Shown here one piece after another: positions 22,544 through 34,001 of a DNA stretch of 64,000 nt (positions are counted from its first letter, which is position 1; the number at the start of each line of letters is the position of its first letter). The stretch covers positions 10,416,407 to 10,480,406 of the forward strand of contig JAJEKV010000035.1 of assembly GCA_021234155.1 (NCBI GenBank), in the 5' to 3' direction. A model generated the notes under the pieces. That model ran no database searches. It saw nothing but the letters and a program-made list of their open reading frames with translations, and was not told where the DNA came from. Both the position numbers and the translations under genes were made by a program. Origin of the DNA: Isoetes taiwanensis. Lineage: Eukaryota; Streptophyta; Lycopodiopsida; Isoetales; Isoetaceae.

Positions 22544-25500
22544 AGCATAATAACGGGGGGAGTTTTCTTTGTGTTTTTGCAGCTTTTCACAAAAGGTTTT
22601 CCTAAGATTTCATGGCGTATTTGAATAGATGTACTAATCGTGCATTACATCTAGAGTGCACCATTTCTTAGTCGTTGATTTAGCCTTTTTTTTTTTTTCA
22701 ATGGTCCAACATCCAAGGGCTCACAACGAGGAAGCCCTCTTTTTTTTTAGGGGCTGAAAATGCAAGCCTGCGTGGATAGCATTTTAGGGCATTCTTTGCC
22801 CTAAAGCTTGGCCATGAACCCTTTGTTGGGGTTGGCCGACATCCGCGCACATCCAGTTTGAAGCGCCAGATTTTCAGCATATTTGAAGCGGTTTGCACGC
22901 AGCGGATTTCTGCAGGTTTCGGGGGAAAGTGCTTCAAGCAAGGGGGAAATATGACAATTCAGCGGATCGCGAAGAAACCTATTTCGGGCGTTTTAGGACC
23001 ATTTCCTCATTATGAAACCTAAAGGGTCAATCTATAGTTGTAAGATTGACTCCGCGAGGTAAAAGAAAGTTGTGAAATGGCGTTGAAAAGAATATCGAAA
23101 AGGTATGTCTTGGGGGCCATACCCCCGGATCTATGCCATCCGCCGAGCATTGCCAAGGCTCGGGGCCCGCATGGGCCATGAGGAACCGCACTCCTGCCGC
23201 ATTCTAAGTCTTTGCAATCTATGGCAATCACGCAATTTCAGCGACATAGGGATTCCTTCCATCGCTTGACCTCTCAATGGACGGACTCCATGCTTCAAAG
23301 CGTGCCCTCCCACATGTTTAGTTCAAAATTTCAAAGGTGTTGGAATGATAAGGCTGCTGAAAACGTAAATCTTTGGTTGGAATTTGAGAATATTGTAATT
23401 GTACGCATAGCATCGTTAACCCTTTGTTTTGTTCTTTTTCCTAGTTGGTGCACTATCGAATGGCATCTCATGTGGTTGGTTATCCCATTATGGGGCCAAA
23501 GAGGGAGTTGAAATTTGCCACAGGTCTTTACGGGACAAGAAAATTATCTTTGAAGATCACGGAGAAGGCCCAAGCATTTGAGGGCATCCATATGGCAAAA
23601 TGTCACGATCTTTGGCGTCACATACATTCCAAAGCGATACCTTCTCCTATTATGACCAAGTGCTTGATACACCAACTAGTAAGTTTCCCAAAAGCTCGGT
23701 TTGTTTCTAGGCTTACTCGAAACCTTGTTTACGAATGATTAAGCGATTTTGCAGCCACTACATTGTTCCAGGCTGGGCCCGGATGTGAAGTTCACCCTTC
23801 CCTCTCGTAAAGTTGTTCAAGAATACAAGGAAGCTAAGCGGTGGCTTAATAATTTAAGATGCAAGCATTCCTTTCTGCGTGCATGTGTATCATGTGCTTA
23901 TTTAGATCATTTTATTACTGACTTGGTATTGAGGCCCATTCACCTCAAGTTATTGTTGCACATATCTCATTATTTGCAAAGCCGATAAAGGTTGTGGGTA
24001 AAGGATTTGATTTTCTTTCTCTGTTTTGGCTCCTTCTTTGCAAGTCTATGGGTAATCTTAAAGCCATTATCCGCTTATGGTTATCTTGCCAGGCCCGAGT
24101 GGTGTGAAGCTTTTAGTTGAGACATACTTTCTTGACATTCCTGCTTTGAAACATACAAGTGAGTGATTATCTACGTGTAATTTGCAAATCGTCTTTAAGC
24201 TTTCGGGGAATTTACCTCAACTCGGTGCAATTCGGGACATTGGTTTGGCTTGCAAAGTATGGTTTTGCTATTGGAGTTGATTTGGTTAAGTGGAACAAAA
24301 GAATGTGGCATAGAATGCTTGGCATTTGTTTTAGGTAAATGAAGAAATGGTATAGATGTGCATTTTTCCTATAGCGTTTCTTCTTTGTTGTTATATTCAA
24401 TCTTGATTTTATCGACAAATATGCTTGTCTATATGAAGGTAAATATTTTAGTTGTATATAAAGAAAGGGAAGTTTAAGGGTTAGCTCATGGTTGTTTGCA
24501 TTTGAGGGCAGACTCTTCTATCATGGACAAATGCTCATTGGTCAACAACTCCGCTTGAGTCGTTGTTAAGCAAGTGGTCTTTGTGCTATATATTAATAAT
24601 CTGTTCTAAATGTACACTTGTGCTATTTTGTGTAGGATATATAAAGAAAAAGGAGAAAGCCCGGTTGCCATGTTGCCATGGAATTTTGCATACATGTACA
24701 TCAATTCTTCATCAAACAATGGAGAACTATACATTTCTTTCAAGTAGTTACACATCTATTCTCATTAATTTGGATACACATTCTTACGATAATAGAAAGA
24801 AGATTTCAAGTTACATTAATGCCTCCATGAGTCAAATCCATAGTGTGATTGTGCAAAGATGCTTATCTTATCTTATCTTTTGGCCTTATTGGAGCATATA
24901 ACTACTTTTTACTATATTTTCTATTTCAAATTCTTAAATAAACATACGTTTGAATATATCTATCATATCATTATAGATATTTTCTATTATGTTCATCTAG
25001 CAAATTGGGACTAAAAGCACAAGCCCCAAGTAATAAGGAATGGCAAATGTCGTTGCCATTAGTTTCACTAAAGCCATTGTTCATAGGAGTAGGTTGTTTA
25101 ACGATTTAGGCCCTTAAAGTTTTTATCACGTTTGCTTTTGTTAGGGCAGAAGGGTAAAAATTTTAATATAACAATCAACACACAACTACCATTAATATTA
25201 TTAACACAAACCATTGCCTTTAACACATTTAAATTAAAATCCCCCTTGAAACCCCTTTGGTTTGGGTGCATATTCACCACGAGGGGTTACGTAGAGGCGG
25301 AGCCCCAAAAATATATTTTTTAATAATGTGTATAAAATTAACACCATTAAGTACATTCCCTTAAACCTTATAGTATTTTGCAAACCTTAATATCTGATAT
25401 AAAAACTTGTACATGTATACCCCCCACAAGCGAGGATCGCTATGTGCGGTCGGGATCTTGGAATAAAGGGCAAATATGCCCATCCGAGCTGACTCTCGTT

Positions 25501-25626
25501 GCAGAAGTAACACCGGGTGTGAATATGCACCCAAACCAAAGGGGGTTCAAGGGGGATTTTAATTTAAATGTGTTAAATGCAATGGTTTGTGTTAATAATA
25601 TTAATGGTAGTTGTGTGTTGATTGTT
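22544..25626 (+). mobile_element. 3.1 kb insertion carrying captured gene sequence
   Basis: Tandem copy 1 runs ...AAATATGT then GCGGTATGG without interruption (18,501-18,519). In copy 2 the same two blocks are separated by 3,083 bp and ATATGT is present at both edges (22,538-22,543 and 25,627-25,632), a likely 6-bp target duplication. The right 0.47 kb is an inverted repeat. The left part carries a methionine-synthase fragment with introns. No transposase is visible and the two extreme ends are not inverted repeats of each other, so the superfamily is unknown. It behaves like a Pack-type gene-capturing element. Confidence 0.65.
23460..24300 (+). pseudogene. Cobalamin-independent methionine synthase fragment (MetE-like), with introns
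   Basis: The start reads MASHVVGYPIMGPKRELKF, the canonical N-terminus of plant 5-methyltetrahydropteroyltriglutamate-homocysteine methyltransferase. A donor-like GTAAGT follows near 23,680, and an acceptor TTTTGCAG near 23,755 precedes a YIVP...LGPDVKF...EYKEAKR block (about 23,757-23,840). Later blocks are KGFDFLSL (about 24,002), GVKLLVETYFLDIP (about 24,105) and FAIGVDLVK (about 24,265). Together they cover roughly the first third of a protein of about 765 residues, in order. The intact enzyme makes methionine from homocysteine. Here frameshifts, stops and missing exons leave a non-functional genomic (not retrotransposed) copy. An intron acceptor lies just before the start codon, near 23,441. 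Confidence 0.8.
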
Positions 25627-25630
25627 ATAT
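25164..25630. repeat. Inverted repeat, about 130-bp arms
   Basis: The left arm (about 25,164-25,291) and right arm (about 25,500-25,630) are near-perfect reverse complements, starting TATAACAATCAACACACAAC at the outer edge. The 210-bp centre is unrelated. It could be a MITE nested at the right end of the 3.1 kb insertion or the end of that element itself. Similar peptides translated from both arms are an artefact of the inversion. Confidence 0.8.
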
Positions 25631-25632
25631 GT

Positions 25633-26469
25633 GCGGTATGGATTGGGATGACAAAAGGGACGATTGTTTTTTATGTTTAAGCCCTATTTTTGGAAAGTAT
25701 GAGAAGGCATGGCTCCACCCGTCTTGCATAAGCCTCCTTCTCTCGAAGAAAGAATCGACGAGCCATATCCATAGCCATAGCAGCTCCCCCGCTCCTTACG
25801 TTAAGTAATTTCAGAAGTGTATATAGCGTAAAGGGAAAGTTCCGTCTCAAAATATTGGGAATATTCCCTCGGCGGTCTTTCTTGCTTAAGCAAGGTGCCA
25901 TCTTCTTGCCTCGGGGAAATTATTTGGGGGATTTTCTAGAATTGGAACTTTCCTAGTACATTGGATTTGTGGGAAAAAAGCCACAACTATATTATATTTT
26001 TTATAAAAATGCTCTTATCAACGACCCGGATGGGCCAAGATGAGCGGCCTAGATTTCGATCCGTGTCCTCTCCTCCTATTGGCTGTGTTTCCGCCTTTGA
26101 ATTGGCCGGTGACCATTCTGCCTTGGCGGCTCTGCTATGGCGCTCGGCTATGGCGCCGCGGCGTCGCTTCCACTTCAACTATGGCGCTTTGTGGCTATCC
26201 AGGGCTCGCCCCATGCATGCCCACGACCTCTGCTTCCACGGCCTCTGCTTCCCATGCTTAGGCTATGGCGGCCCTAATAGCCACGTGGCATTTTGGGAGC
26301 GATCCGCGGTTTTGAAATCCCTTAGCATCTACCCGAAGCTTTGTAACATTTGGCGGGGATGTGGTTCTACTTCTTTAAACAATTTAGGCCTAAAACACCT
26401 GCGAGCTTGTAAAATGCAACCGAGAGATGCCCTCATGGTGCTTCTTATGGGTCGCTCGGCTTCTAGAAA
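25633..26469. repeat. Distal part of tandem copy 2
   Basis: Counterpart of 18,509-19,364, resuming directly after the 3.1 kb insertion with GCGGTATGGATTGGGATGAC. Same landmarks, with scattered indels. Confidence 0.8.
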
Positions 26470-28958
26470 GGTATTCATGGATTGGCGTTTTTCTTTGGGA
26501 GCCAGGTAAAAGTATTTAAATGCATTAGATGTATATGATGCTTCTTTTCTTCTTTGTGTTTCTAGCGAGCCTTGGAGGAAGTCGATAAAAGCCTTACAGG
26601 CCGTGGAAACAAATCTTTGCTTGGTGATGGTGAATCGAGAGGTATCTACATGAATAATTTGTCCTTTGAATATAATCGACCTCATTGAACTAGATCTTTG
26701 AATCTTTTCGATATTCTTTGGATGAGCGCCCTCTTTGCATCAATAATGTGCTCCACAGTCCACGGATAATGACCTTCATTTTGAAGAATAAGTTTGAGGT
26801 TTTCCTTAAAATTTGAGGTTAATTCGTAAATTCAATGCAAGTATTTTGATGTTGTTTGTTGTGCCCCTCTGAGGGCCTCTGAGAATCAAAAGAAATTTTT
26901 CTTTGGAGGATTGATTTGTGAACCCGGACATGTCCATCGATATAAACTTCCATGCCTGGCGGCGTGTTTTGGTACAAAACCCCGCCACAAGTCGGGCTTC
27001 CTCTGCATTTGGGACATGGACCTTTAATTTTTATTCAAGGAAGCTTCCCTTCTTATTTTGTAGACAAGGTTAAACTATGAAAACAGATAGCATGAACAAG
27101 GAAACGAGCTTTGGAGGATCGTTGTGATCTCATTTAATTTATTTGTTATTGTTTCTCAAACTTGATTAATAAAACAACTTGTTTTCTTGTATTCTTTATT
27201 CGATGGTGAAACTTAGATTCATAAACAGCCTTGTTCAAATATGTAATGCCTTCAATGCTATGAAACAACACCTTGTTTTTCTGTGTTATATTAATGGTTT
27301 GTTTATTTAAAAGCATGCCACGTGACAACATTTTATTAGTTAAAAAATGCATATTAGTATGCCATGTTAAAATTTCATTGGTTAAAAGTATGCCACGTGT
27401 TAAAATTTCATTGGTTAGAAGACACATTACAAACAACACCACTTTTTTTCTATGTGTTATAATAATGTTTTTTTACATGTCCTTATTTAAGGAAAACAAT
27501 AGTTAGTAGCATAAAAAACAATAGCACTTTTTGAAACTATATTGGAGGAAAAATATCACATAGAAAGGTGGAAAACATTTGAAAACAACAACTATTTTAA
27601 AGTAATACATGTAGGTTTCTTGAATATTATATATCCTTTTTTGGGAAAACAATATCAACTTAAAAAACTACAAGTAGAGAAGAAAAAAATAATACACATT
27701 GCAAAGGAAAAAAAGAATAGTCTTTTTGAGTTTTCCACATGTACTAGTATTGAAACTAATATTGTACTAATGTTGTAATTTAGCTTTTCATATGTGGTAT
27801 TATCGAGACCTCACGCATGTAATTCGAAAGATAAACAATGCATGATTCCACTAAAAAATACACGTTGACAAACAAATCCACAAAAACTATGTCAACTTTT
27901 TCTCTGAGGTGAAATTTTTACGCCAAAGACCAATTTGTAGGAAATTTCTACCAAAAACCACTTGTCTCTTTGTGCAAATCCGAATAAACGAGCCAATGCG
28001 TGAACTTTTTTGGGGCCATTTTGGTGTTGTTTTTCGGCATAAAACGGCACTTCCATACAACTAAAACAAGCTGTGGACCAAAAATGGGGTCGGTGTGATG
28101 CCTTCACATGTCCATGACTAATGTTCGACATCGCCGGGCACACATTTCTAGTTATTATTAATAATACAATCATTTGTAATAGAATCACCATATTATAATC
28201 ACCAATGTTGTTAATAATACAATCATTAATCTTCTAATTATAGCACACCTATGCCAATTTCAAAAGTTATAGATGTACATTTTACAAGCTTTATCATACA
28301 TTGTCGCGTTTTTAGTTCTATGAGGAAGAGCGACCGTCCAAAATGATGCATTGCTAAGATCTGCGTCACACTTCTAACATTGTAGAAAAGCATTAACCTT
28401 GTACTTATACAATTGCTTTTTCTTTTTCTTTTCTTTTCTTTCTTTTTTGCTGCCTAGATATTTTGATTTTATTTTTTTAAGGTATTACATAAGTCTTTAT
28501 GGTAAGAGTTTGGGCCAAAACTAAGTAAGGTTTGGCTTCTCATCTCCCACACTTATGTTCCTTCTTGAGTTCCAAGCATGGATTTCGTGGGCCAATTACG
28601 TGCCTTGATGCGTCCTATTATATACAAATCTATGGTTTGTGCATTTTAGCCCTTAACATTCGAACCACATGATTATAATCCAACTCTTTGTAGTGTATCA
28701 TGTTCATGGTGGGTTTTAGATTGTTCATGATGGGTTTTAGAATGCAAAAATACTGAACAAGAATGACTTGGTAAATATGCTTGAAGAACTATATGACGAC
28801 TTATCCTATATGGATGACATGAGAGTCTAATTTGTGTAGATAAATGTCAAATGTAAAAACTAAAACAATTTGAATCGCTCTAACATCTCTATTCTCTAAG
28901 GTTTATTATATAACAATAAATAAAAGAACAAAACACTTCCATTACAAGAGTAAATCAT
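26470..28958. other. AT-rich intergenic stretch
   Basis: No recognisable gene. Between 27,305 and 27,420 the words GCCACGTG and TAAAATTTCATTGGTTA are each repeated, a short tandem arrangement. A CT-rich run lies near 28,420-28,450. Frames of up to about 118 codons show no domain features. Confidence 0.5.
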
Positions 28959-28959
28959 T

Positions 28960-29241
28960 TAAACAATTATATTAATAAAAATAAAGTCTATATAAAACTC
29001 AAGGCAATTCAAAAACATAATGCTTGCCTTTGAATGAAACTCCTTTTAATACAATTCCAACATTTTCTACCCGGCTAAAAGCCCAGCAATGGCTGGGCAC
29101 TTTTTCTAGTTATAATATAAAAGATAGAACGATTTTAAAGGTTGTGGGGGGTGGGGGTTGTGTGCGAGGGGCATCTCTATATAAAGGGATGGGCCTTATG
29201 TGAGAATAGCTATATATTGATTTTCAAAAGTATTGTCTTGG
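28960..29241. repeat. About 0.26 kb interspersed repeat, copy 2 of 3
   Basis: This is a stand-alone copy of the block at 523-784 and 30,403-30,668, with the same hairpin (CCCAGCAATGGCTGGGC) and TATATAAAGGGATG. It lies about 0.6 kb outside the large repeat unit, and the flanks on both sides differ from the other copies. Confidence 0.75.
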
Positions 29242-29395
29242 AAAAGTTTGGATACCTACCTGCTCTGCTCTGATTGCACAAGAATCACTTTGTTGTCTCT
29301 GATTGCTCATGCGCAGTGCAGTTTGGATTTATCTACAATAGTTTTGCTCTTGTTTAATAGTATTCCTGTTTTTGCTAATTTTTTATGAGGAGGAT

Positions 29396-29484
29396 AACCC
29401 TCCCCTCGAGTGGATTATGGCAAATAACCCTCGAGGTCGGCAGGCTGAGAGGGTTATTGCCATGATCCACGAGAGGGGAGGGTT
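29396..29484. repeat. 89-bp hairpin
   Basis: Arms of about 37 nt (AACCCTCCCCTCGAGTGGAT... and its complement) enclose a loop of about 14 nt, with a few mismatches. There is no poly-U tract, and its role is unknown. Confidence 0.7.
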
Positions 29485-30402
29485 GGCCTCCCGTAAACCT
29501 TAGTATCTGGCGAGGTCCCCGGTGAGCTACCGTGAGCTCTTTGAGACAAATGGAATGGTTAGCTATGTTAGAAACAAGGCAAGAATTGTAGAAGCAACCA
29601 TCAAGATACAAATAAGAGCATGATATTTCTCTTACGATCATCTTTCAAGCTTAAATATTCATCATCAGATCTAGAGAATGAGAAAAACAGGATTGAGCTT
29701 AAATCATAAGCAAAAACATGGGCTTTTAAGGCTTAACCGATGATGAGATTTTCACCGGGCTTAAAGTGAAGGGGACTAAGCCCTTAGCTAGGAGAGCTGC
29801 CATGTAAAGGGCTGCAGATTCAACCGTTTAACTGCTTCAAAAATTTTCCCTGTTTGAAAGAACGATGACATCGACTGCTTCAAAAGATTGCTCCATTTTT
29901 TTTTTTCCTATTTAGTCATGACAAAATCGTTCAAAATTTTGCCCCGTTTGAGGCAAATTATTTGGAAGAAACCATGTGGGGATCATTAGAGTACCTTAAG
30001 CCTTTAGCTTGTGTCGAAGCTAGCTATGCCATACCTTTGTGGATTCTCCGGCAACGCGACTGATTTATCCATAAGCGTAGTATTGCCACCTCTTTTCTCG
30101 CATGTCGGCAATCCAAGATCGAGGAAGAGAAGAAGCTTGAGAGCAAGAACGGGATTGAAAAGAGCCATATCTCACGGTCCGTAGCTGATGGAAAATGAGA
30201 TTGAAAATGAGATCATTTGTCGAGCGAGGGGAGCACTTTGCCCGGAATGCGAGGAAGTCCAAATATTCTCCACAAAAGAATATTTGGGGCGTTATTGACA
30301 ATAATCATTGGAATATTCTCTTAGAAAGAATATTCGAGAGGTTATGTGATATAACCACTTTCGGTGATCAACGGTAGATAAGCGGTCCGATGCTTAGAAC
30401 CT

Positions 30403-30668
30403 TTAAACAATTATAAAGTCTATATAAAAACTCAAGGCAATTCAAAAACATAATGCTTGCCTTTGAATGAAGCTCTTTTAATACAATTCCAATATTTTAT
30501 GCGGACTAAAAGCCCAAAGAATGTTGGGCCACGTTTTCTAGTTATAATATAAAAAGATTATTTTAAAGGTTGTGGGGGGCGGGGTTGTGTCGCGAGGGCA
30601 TCTATATATAAAGGGATGTGCCTTGTGTGAGAATAGCTATATTTTGATTTTCAAAAGTAATGTTTTGG
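30403..30668. repeat. About 0.26 kb interspersed repeat, copy 3 of 3
   Basis: Same block as 523-784, in the same place within the large repeat unit. Confidence 0.75.
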
Positions 30669-30926
30669 ATATTATTAGTCGTAAAATCCCATAATGATCA
30701 CATATTGCTACTTGATTATATCTGAGGTTTTCAACTTTTGTTAAAGAATGCTAGGTAGTGTCATTTTACAAATCATTTATAGGTCCCAAATATTACAAGT
30801 TCCAACTGCTTGACAAGCAACACCGCCACCTTAACTAGTAAATATAACAAAAATTTACTGATACAATACACAATTGGTCTCCTTAGAGTACCTGGATTAG
30901 GGACTTGTATATAGAAGTAATTGCAC

Positions 30927-32398
30927 TTATTTCGAAGTTACACCAAATCGACTCAATTCTAGTTACACCAACAAATCCTCGATTGATGAAAATGACTCCT
31001 CATGGGGTGGTTAATATTTCTTCCTTGATAATCCAAAGTTCCCGGCATATCTCCTCAAAGGAAGGACGTTGAGAGGGCTCTTGACTACAAATACAGTGAA
31101 TCAATTAGAAGTCTACTATTGGCCTCACCTTTAAGGAGAAGAATCTCGGAACAAATAATGCTCGAACTATACACATATCGCCTTCTTTGAGTAAGAACTC
31201 CCATAATTGTGTCTTACTTCCTGGGCCGCCATGTATGATGTTGTCTGTGGCTTCTTTTTGGTGCCAAATTTGCTTTTCTTCAGCCAGTGAGTACTGTAAT
31301 TGTGTTTCCCTTCTGAGGTCATGTGTTTTGTTTCTGCTTTCTTCTTGGTGTCTTTCAATATTCTTTTTTGCTCTTGTTGTTGTTGCTTTTGTTGTAAATA
31401 TCATCATTGCACCTTTGCTTCGGGGCTAAGTACGCATTTTTATTCTGGATTTATGCTTTCGTTATTCACTCCGGGAGGACTCACTTTTACATAAACCAAA
31501 ATAGGCAAGCAACCAAATAATGGTCATTACTTCTTCTTCTCACTAGGATATTCTGTGGTTTTAAGTCACAATGGACTACATCATTTTTGTGCAGGTATAA
31601 CATTCCTTTGGCTATTTGAAGCATAATATCAGTTATTTCTAACAAAGGCACTTCTATGGGCTTACCTATCAGGTCCCGCTATATTCATGTCCATGAGCTC
31701 GAAAATTAGAAGCTTGTACATCTCTTGGTGGCACCAACCTAGCAATTTTAAGATGTGTGAGGAATCGAGGCTTGTAATTTGGTTGTCACAGAGCGAACTC
31801 TTAGTCATAAAACGTCTTCCAGACCCGCGTGTAATCCTCTCCAATTTGCCTTCATCAACGCCTCCTCATTACTTCCAAATACCAATATCTCTAGATCGTG
31901 GTATCTAATGCGTGGAAGAGGGTCATGACCGGGATGAAGAGCTTGAAAAAACATCTTTGAGGATTACCCTTGAAAGGTTCGATCAAGTTCCACTTTCTTC
32001 TCGGATGGGTGATAAGACTAGAATTCTTGGAAAGGGGTGAAATTAGGCGCCTTAATAGCCTACTTATCATGTCTATGTATCTTCTAAGATCATCACTAAT
32101 CTCCACAAATTCTCCTTCGGTTGGCATCGTCTCAAGAACATTTTGGGACTTCTTTGATTCTGCGTTAAGCTCCGGGGCCTTTGTAAAAGCGCAACTAGAC
32201 ACTCTCCCACTTTGCGGCCTCTGCAGGAATTCAATTCCTCATCAAAATGAGGAGTGCATCGCAGAAAAATCTTGAAGCTGCAAGAGCTGAAATAAGCCGG
32301 AGAGTGGAATATCTTGCATCATTTACATCTAATTGATTGATCTCGCTTTGAGATATCTCTGACGAAAATTACGAATCAAATATTAAGTAAAAGGCCAT
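30927..32398 (-). pseudogene. Protein kinase pseudogene (copy B)
   Basis: Homologue of the pseudogene at 1,042-2,501 with different lesions. The N-terminal helical region survives at 31,891-32,202 (SQNVLETMPTEGEFVEISDD). The central lobe appears at 31,662-31,844 (SSHILKLLGWCHQEMYKLL). The activation-segment end is TSYMAAQEVRHNYG near 31,167-31,240, and the subdomain XI region lies near 31,040-31,110. The catalytic loop and glycine loop cannot be read in one frame. Independent frameshifts in the two copies suggest both are dead, or that this part of the assembly is noisy. Confidence 0.75.
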
Positions 32399-32472
32399 TG
32401 ATCTGTCATGGAGTGATCTCCTCCTCGAAATGCGGTTCACTTTGTTAATTTCTTTGAAGTTACATATAAAAA

Positions 32473-33010
32473 TTCACATCCATGAATAGTTCTTTAAGGT
32501 TTCCAAGTGTCGAAGTTTCCTTGCAATGTATAAGAACACCATATATCTGTACATCAACAGGACTCTATAAAAGAAATAAATGCAAATATCAAATGGTTTG
32601 AACATTGTATATGTGGGGTTAAAATTTTCCTTGTTATAACACGAGCTCGCAATACTACAAGCAACCAACAGTAATCGACAAGCAATCTCAATGTCATATA
32701 CAATGTTCAAACCATTTATTTTTTGGCACAAAAGTCCTGTTGATGTACAGATAGTCCACTATGGTGTTGTTCCTATACATTGCAAGGAATCTTCGCACAA
32801 GCGTCACTTCTACAAAAATGACACAAAAGTGACATTTATGCTCCGCCTTTTTATGGAGCATAAATGTCACTTTTGTGTCATTTGGGGGGCACAAACGTCA
32901 TAAATGGCACAAAAGTGATGTTTCTGCTCCGTAAAAAGGCGGAGCATAAATGTCACTTTTGTGCCATTTCTGCCTATTTTTGTAGTAGTGACTTTAAAGA
33001 ACTATTCATC
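32473..33010. mobile_element. Foldback MITE with nested CACTA-like MITE (copy B)
   Basis: Second copy of the structure at 2,573-3,112, duplicated together with the large unit. The nested CACTA-type element spans 32,805-32,990, beginning CACTTCTACAAAAATG and ending TTTTTGTAGTAGTG. Its interior shows a clear chain of inverted GTGACATTTATGCTCCGCC-type words. Confidence 0.75.
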
Positions 33011-33695
33011 CTAAATAAAGAAACTTCTCCACGACGGGCAATTGCCCAAGTGCTGCCCTTCATTTGCCATACAGATTATATTTTTATTTGTTTTGACAAG
33101 CAAAAATCCCAAAAACAGACATGAATGTCGACAAATTCCAGCCCTGACCAGAAGGAATATATTGAGGAATACATGTTTTTTAGTGGCCCCGGCGGGCCAA
33201 TTGGCCATACATTCACATTGTTCAAAAAGTAATTGGCCACATCAGAGTAGAGTAGGAATTGCATTCGCGCCATGAGCAAAGGGTGATGGCCAATTCACAA
33301 CACCAAATTATTAAATTCATTCCATAAGTGGCCAGTTTAGTATTTGCCAAGTCTTCATAACCATAGGGCATGGCCATTTGACCAAATTATTAAATTCATT
33401 CTATAAGTGGCCAATTTATTATTTGCCAAGTCTTCATAACCATAGGACATGGCCATTTGAAAATATTATCTGCACTAAAAACCTGCTGGGGTGGCCATTT
33501 AAAGCATGGAAGAATTGTAAATATATAGGCTTGTGGCCATGGGCAATTGTAGGGGGGACACAATTTCACCACTTGTAGGGGTTAAATTTTTGTTTGAGTT
33601 TAGACCTAAACTTCTAAAAGTATATTTTAATAATATAGTATTTTTTTCAAACTTTATTGATTCGATTTTGCAATTGCATCCACAATCTGCTCTAA

Positions 33696-33959
33696 ATGGC
33701 AAAAACAGTTGATCTAGGCTACACATTTGGGAACTGGCAGAAACAGGATTCCAATAAAACCTTCAAGAATGATTGGCTTAGAGAGTATCCATTTATCGAG
33801 CCAGTGGAGATGGATGAGCGCAAAATGGTAAAGTGTCCGATCTGTTCTTGGAAGAACAAAACAGAGAAAATATTACAGCCAAATATTGATAAGCATGTAG
33901 GTAAGTTAAAGAAGAAGACCATAGAGGAAGGAGTTAGTAAATATGTTTCTGCTGGTTAG
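33696..33959 (+). CDS. Zinc-finger (BED/TTF-like) N-terminal exon or fragment
   Basis: The frame encodes 87 residues from ATG at 33,696. Residues 24-70 read FKNDWLREYPFIEP, then KMVKCPICSW, then IDKHVGKLKKK. The Cys-x2-Cys and the later IDKHVGK arrangement match the atypical BED/TTF-like finger that opens several plant hAT-like and host zinc-finger proteins. The frame ends at a stop right before a hAT-type MITE left end (34,002), and no downstream domain follows. It may be a first exon, a truncated gene or a transposon remnant. Unlike the preceding 30 kb, the frame is clean. Confidence 0.45.
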   Translation: MAKTVDLGYTFGNWQKQDSNKTFKNDWLREYPFIEPVEMDERKMVKCPICSWKNKTEKILQPNIDKHVGKLKKKTIEEGVSKYVSAG

Positions 33960-34001
33960 GAAAGTGCTGAGAAGAATGTGCATGCACACAATGCACAATT
34001 A

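Larger units (their letters stand above)
19365..26469. repeat. Tandem duplication, copy 2 (interrupted)
   Basis: This is the second copy of 15,598-19,364. It is enlarged by a MITE at 20,257-20,502 and by a 3.1 kb insertion at 22,544-25,626. Homology ends at CTTCTAGAAA (26,460-26,469), the same point at which copy 1 passes into copy 2. A small palindrome centre survives near 19,515, with about 150 bp arms on either side. Confidence 0.85.
29871..33653. repeat. Segmental direct repeat, copy B (uninterrupted)
   Basis: Collinear with 1-10,652 apart from the hAT insertion. It preserves the empty insertion site GCCAGTTT at 33,331-33,338. It contains the third copy of the 0.26 kb repeat, the second kinase pseudogene and the second foldback MITE. 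Confidence 0.9.

Noticed and set aside
25098-25680. Two similar proteins on opposite strands (VNMHPNQRGFKGDF)
   Set aside because: Both come from the arms of one inverted repeat; no independent evidence of coding.
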